Under the pieces are notes generated by a model. It had not been told where the DNA came from, ran no database searches, and was given only the letters and a program-made list of their open reading frames with translations. DNA of 7,945 bases from DAOTVD01 sp034437075 (GTDB lineage Bacteria > Chloroflexota > Anaerolineae > Aggregatilineales > J027). Positions 5,055 through 7,945 of this stretch are shown one piece after another; position 1 is the stretch's first letter, and each line of letters begins with the position of its first letter. The stretch covers positions 1 through 7,945 of the forward strand of contig DAOTVD010000385.1 in assembly GCA_034437075.1 (NCBI GenBank). Reading direction: 5' to 3'. The position numbers and the translations under genes are program-made.

Positions 5055-7313
5055 ATGGCCAAACAACGCGATACTCATGGTAATGGTAATGGCCAGTACA
5101 TTGGCCAGAGTGTGATCCGCACCGATGCGGTGGGGAAAGTGCTGGGTACCACAGCCTATCCTAGCGATTTGGACATGGATGGCCAACTCTGGATGAAAAT
5201 CCTGTATTCCGCGCGGGCGCATGCGCGTGTGGTGGCCATTGATACCAGCGCGGCGGAAGCCTACCCCGGTGTCGTGGCCGTTTACACGGCGCAGGATGTG
5301 CCGGTGAATGAATACGGGTTGATTATGCCCGACCAACCCGTATTGTGCGGCCCCGGTAGTGACCAACCAGGCGCAGACATCGTCCGTTGTTATATGGATC
5401 ATGTGGCGCTTATCGTCGCCGAAACCGCCGAAATTGCCGCCGAAGCGCGCGATCTAATCCAGGTGACCTACGACGATTTACCCGCCGTGACGGACATGGC
5501 AGCGGCCATGCAACCCGGCGCGCCCCAACTCCATGCTGATTATCCCGATAATATCCTGTGTCATTATCGCATCCGGCAGGGAGACATGGAACGCGGTTGG
5601 GCCAAGGCGGATGTCATCGTGGAGGGCGAATTTCATACCGGGTATCAGGAACATGCTTACCTGCAACCCGAAGCCGGGCTAGGTTATATTGATGACGAAG
5701 GGCGGGTGACCGTGGCCGTCGCTGGGCAATGGACCCACGAAGACCAAGAGCAAATCGCCCATGCACTCGGTTTACCCCTAGACCAGGTGCGTGTGATTTA
5801 CCCCGCGATTGGCGGCGCTTTCGGTGGGCGTGAGGATATGTCGGTGCAAATTATCTTGGCTTTGGCGGCCTGGAAATTGCGCCGCCCAGTCAAAATTATC
5901 TGGTCGCGCGAGGAGTCAATTCTTGGCCACCATAAACGCCATCCGATCACCGTGCGTGCGCGCTGGGGTGCCACGCGCGATGGGCGCATTGTCGCCGCTG
6001 AAGGCACCGTGATTGGCGACTCGGGCGCGTATGCCTACACCACAACCAAAGTCATGGGCAATGCCAATTTGATGGCGACTGGCCCCTACGAAATCGAAAA
6101 TATCCACTTGGATACCTACGGCGTATATACCAACAACATCCCCACGGGCGCGTTTAGGGGGTTTGGTGGTCCGCAGGGAACTTTTGCCGCCGAGGGGATG
6201 GTTGATCGCCTCGCGGAAGCACTCAACATAGACCCGCTGGAGATTCGCCTGAAGAATTGCTTCCGCGAAGGCAGCATCGCCTCCGTCGGGACGCCCTTGC
6301 CCGCTGGGGTGACGATTGAGCGCGTTTTAGAGCAATGCGGCCTGCAAAGCGATTATTGGCACCAAATGCCGAATGCGCATTGGCAACGTGTGGCCTTAGA
6401 GCAGCCATCCGACCCCGCCAAGCGGCGCGGGGTGGGCGTGGCGGCGGCTTTTAAGAATGTCGGCTTCAGCTTCGGGTTTCCAGAGCAAAGCTGGGCCACC
6501 ATCGAGTTATACGGTGGTGCGGAGATCGAACGCGCGGTGGTCAAACATGCGGGCGCGGATGTCGGCCAAGGGGCGCATACTGTCATGGTGCAAATGGCCG
6601 CCGATGCGCTGAACTTGCCCCTAGAAAAGATTGAACTCGTGGCCAGCGATACGGCTTTCACCGAAAATTCGGGCAGTGCGTCGGCTTCGCGCATGACTTT
6701 TATGGCGGGTAATGCGATCCGGGGGGCTGCCGCGCAGGCTATCGAACTGTGGGAAGATGAAGAACGTCCCGCTATCGCGACTTATCAATATCGTCCGCCC
6801 AAAACAACGCCCTACGACCCCAAGACGGGCCGCGCCGAACCGAATTTTGCGTATGGCTATGTCGCTCAGGCGGTCGAAGTGGAAGTGGACATCGAAACTG
6901 GGCATATTGACCTGGTGCGTGTGGTCAGCGCTAATGATGTCGGGCGCGCGATTAATCCTCAGCAAGTGCAGGGGCAGATCGAAGGCGCGGTGGTGCAAGC
7001 TCAGGGTTACGCCATCATGGAAAATTTGCTCAGCCAGGATGGGCGCATCTTGAATCCTTATCTTTCAACTTATCTCATCCCGACGGTGTTCGACATCCCG
7101 CGCGAGGTCAAATCCGTCATCTTGGAATATGCCGACCCGATTGGGCCGTGGGGCGCGCGCGGCATGGCCGAGATGCCTTTCATGGCCTTGGCCCCGGCCA
7201 TCGCTGCCGCCGTCCATGATGCCACCGGGATATGGCTCACGGAAGTGCCCTTCACCCCCGATCGCGTTGTCAAAGCCTTACGAGAACACGGCCTTGGGCT
7301 GGTTATTTCCTGA
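5055..7313 (+). CDS. Xanthine dehydrogenase family, molybdopterin-binding catalytic subunit
   Basis: 752 residues, normal length for the large subunit. Residues ~15-130 form the a/b hammerhead domain (IGQSVIRTDAVGKVLGTTAY onward), ~150-400 the first and ~400-735 the second Moco-binding domain. Active-site landmarks: YQEH (Gln198, which contacts the Mo oxo group in the family), GGAFGGRE (Glu260), AFRGFGGPQ (Arg368), GADVGQG, and GARGMAEMP with the catalytic base Glu706. Glu260 and Arg368 align with the purine-positioning Glu802 and Arg880 of bovine xanthine oxidase, and Phe473 probably with Phe914, so a purine or similar N-heterocycle is a reasonable substrate. The CO dehydrogenase loop AYRCSFR is absent. 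The enzyme hydroxylates its substrate with water-derived oxygen and passes electrons to the Fe-S/FAD protein encoded upstream. No Tat signal is seen, so it is cytoplasmic. The start lies 3 bases after the previous stop with only a weak ribosome binding site. Exact substrate unproven. Confidence 0.95.
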   Translation: MAKQRDTHGNGNGQYIGQSVIRTDAVGKVLGTTAYPSDLDMDGQLWMKILYSARAHARVVAIDTSAAEAYPGVVAVYTAQDVPVNEYGLIMPDQPVLCGPGSDQPGADIVRCYMDHVALIVAETAEIAAEARDLIQVTYDDLPAVTDMAAAMQPGAPQLHADYPDNILCHYRIRQGDMERGWAKADVIVEGEFHTGYQEHAYLQPEAGLGYIDDEGRVTVAVAGQWTHEDQEQIAHALGLPLDQVRVIYPAIGGAFGGREDMSVQIILALAAWKLRRPVKIIWSREESILGHHKRHPITVRARWGATRDGRIVAAEGTVIGDSGAYAYTTTKVMGNANLMATGPYEIENIHLDTYGVYTNNIPTGAFRGFGGPQGTFAAEGMVDRLAEALNIDPLEIRLKNCFREGSIASVGTPLPAGVTIERVLEQCGLQSDYWHQMPNAHWQRVALEQPSDPAKRRGVGVAAAFKNVGFSFGFPEQSWATIELYGGAEIERAVVKHAGADVGQGAHTVMVQMAADALNLPLEKIELVASDTAFTENSGSASASRMTFMAGNAIRGAAAQAIELWEDEERPAIATYQYRPPKTTPYDPKTGRAEPNFAYGYVAQAVEVEVDIETGHIDLVRVVSANDVGRAINPQQVQGQIEGAVVQAQGYAIMENLLSQDGRILNPYLSTYLIPTVFDIPREVKSVILEYADPIGPWGARGMAEMPFMALAPAIAAAVHDATGIWLTEVPFTPDRVVKALREHGLGLVIS

Positions 7314-7945
7314 TCTGCGGGTCTGGATACGCGGCGCGGGCGATTTAGCCAGTGGCGTTGCTATACGCCTGCATCGCTCGGGGGTGCCCGTCGTGCTGGC
7401 CGAGCGCCCGACGCCGCTCTTTGTGCGCCGCGCGGTGGCATTTGGTGAGGCGCTGTATCGCGATGGACAGCATACCGTGGAGGGTGTCCACGCGCGCCAG
7501 GCCAATAGCCCCGAAGGTATCGATAAGATACTAGCGCGGGGTGAGATTCCCGTGTTGATTGATCCTGATGGGGCGCTCATGCGCGCTTACGCGCCGCCCG
7601 TAATCGTCGATGCGCGGATGCAAAAACAACCCCTCGACACCCATCGTTCGGCGGCGCCCCTAGTGATTGCCCTGGGCCCAGGGTATGAAGCTGGGCGACA
7701 CTGCCATGCGGTCATCGTGACCAATCGCGGACATCAGCTAGGCCGGGTCATCTGGCAAGGAACTGCCCAGGCGGATACGGGGACGCCCGGTATTGTGCAG
7801 GGGTATTCAGCCGAACGGGTGCTGCGCGCTTCCCGAGCCGGGCATGTGCAGCCTGCGCCTGGTATCGAGATTGGCGTGCTTTTGCAGGCCGGCGACCCCA
7901 TCGCCACGCTAGGGGATGACGTTATTCACGCGCCCTTGCCGGGCA
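7294..7945 (+). CDS. yqeB: YqeB/EF2563-family Mo-hydroxylase accessory protein, N-terminal part
   Basis: The frame is open to the right edge, giving about 217 of the ~260-270 residues usual for the family. Hallmarks: VWIRGAGDLASGVAIRLHRSG at 10-30 (Rossmann-like), RRAVAFGEALY, IPVLIDP, a VDARM strand, then LGPGYEAGRHCHAVIVTNRGH (127-147), LGRVIW and GIVQGYSAERVLRA. This matches the selenium-dependent molybdenum hydroxylase system protein family. Comparative genomics has tied that family to Mo hydroxylases carrying labile selenium and to SelD; its biochemical role is not known. It overlaps the end of the catalytic subunit gene by 20 bases if TTG 7294 is the start. No ATG or GTG exists in frame near the expected N-terminus; TTG 7267 is the other choice. 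Cotranscription with the enzyme is therefore nearly certain. The C-terminus and any following yqeC or mocA gene lie outside the window. Confidence 0.85.
   Translation, partial: MGWLFPDLRVWIRGAGDLASGVAIRLHRSGVPVVLAERPTPLFVRRAVAFGEALYRDGQHTVEGVHARQANSPEGIDKILARGEIPVLIDPDGALMRAYAPPVIVDARMQKQPLDTHRSAAPLVIALGPGYEAGRHCHAVIVTNRGHQLGRVIWQGTAQADTGTPGIVQGYSAERVLRASRAGHVQPAPGIEIGVLLQAGDPIATLGDDVIHAPLPG

Noticed and set aside
6150..6176. Carbon monoxide dehydrogenase (CoxL) as identity of the large subunit
   Set aside because: The CoxL signature AYRCSFR is replaced by AFRGFGGPQ, which is the loop of xanthine-dehydrogenase-type enzymes.
7352..7534. 60-codon + strand frame after the catalytic subunit gene
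   Set aside because: It lies in a different frame from the YqeB-type coding sequence (7294 to the right edge), which has clear family motifs across this stretch.

Overview
All protein genes in this window lie on the + strand of a moderately GC-rich bacterial genome. The gene content and the protein styles (a Mo-hydroxylase operon with an XdhC relative and a YqeB/EF2563-type gene, a stand-alone ParB-like protein, a short-form metallophosphoesterase) look most like Chloroflexota (Anaerolineae-like). That assignment rests on recognising family style and not on a marker gene, so it is an inference.

Layout. (1) Positions 1-1089: the 3' end of a PaaI-type hotdog thioesterase gene, joined by a 4-base ATGA overlap to xdhC, whose product delivers the molybdenum cofactor to xanthine-dehydrogenase-type enzymes. 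(2) Positions 1187-1855: a calcineurin-like metallophosphoesterase with two altered metal-ligand positions. (3) Positions 1965-2822: a ParB/sulfiredoxin-fold protein with an uncharacterised C-terminal half. It has the best ribosome binding site in the window and is preceded by a run of small hairpins. (4) Positions 2823-3132: 310 bases without a gene, holding a strong 13-bp hairpin just after the ParB-like gene, a perfect 22-base palindrome, and a possible three-way-junction RNA about 60 bases before the next gene. (5) Position 3133 to the right edge: a tightly packed operon for one molybdenum hydroxylase. It encodes a fused FAD plus [2Fe-2S] subunit, a small two-helix membrane protein with a charged C-terminal tail, the large molybdopterin-binding catalytic subunit, and a YqeB/EF2563-family protein that runs off the window.

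How it fits together. The fused small subunit carries FAD and two [2Fe-2S] clusters, and the large subunit carries the Moco site. Together they supply every cofactor of a xanthine-dehydrogenase-family enzyme. XdhC and the YqeB-type protein are expected to help mature the Moco site. YqeB-type proteins are associated with selenium-dependent Mo hydroxylases, so this enzyme may belong to that group. The active-site residues visible (Gln198, Glu260, Arg368, Phe473, Glu706 of the large subunit) resemble purine hydroxylases and not CO dehydrogenase, but the substrate is not proven. The most unusual points are the FAD-then-FeS fusion order, the membrane protein between the two enzyme subunits, the metal-site changes in the phosphoesterase, and the possible structured leader of the operon.
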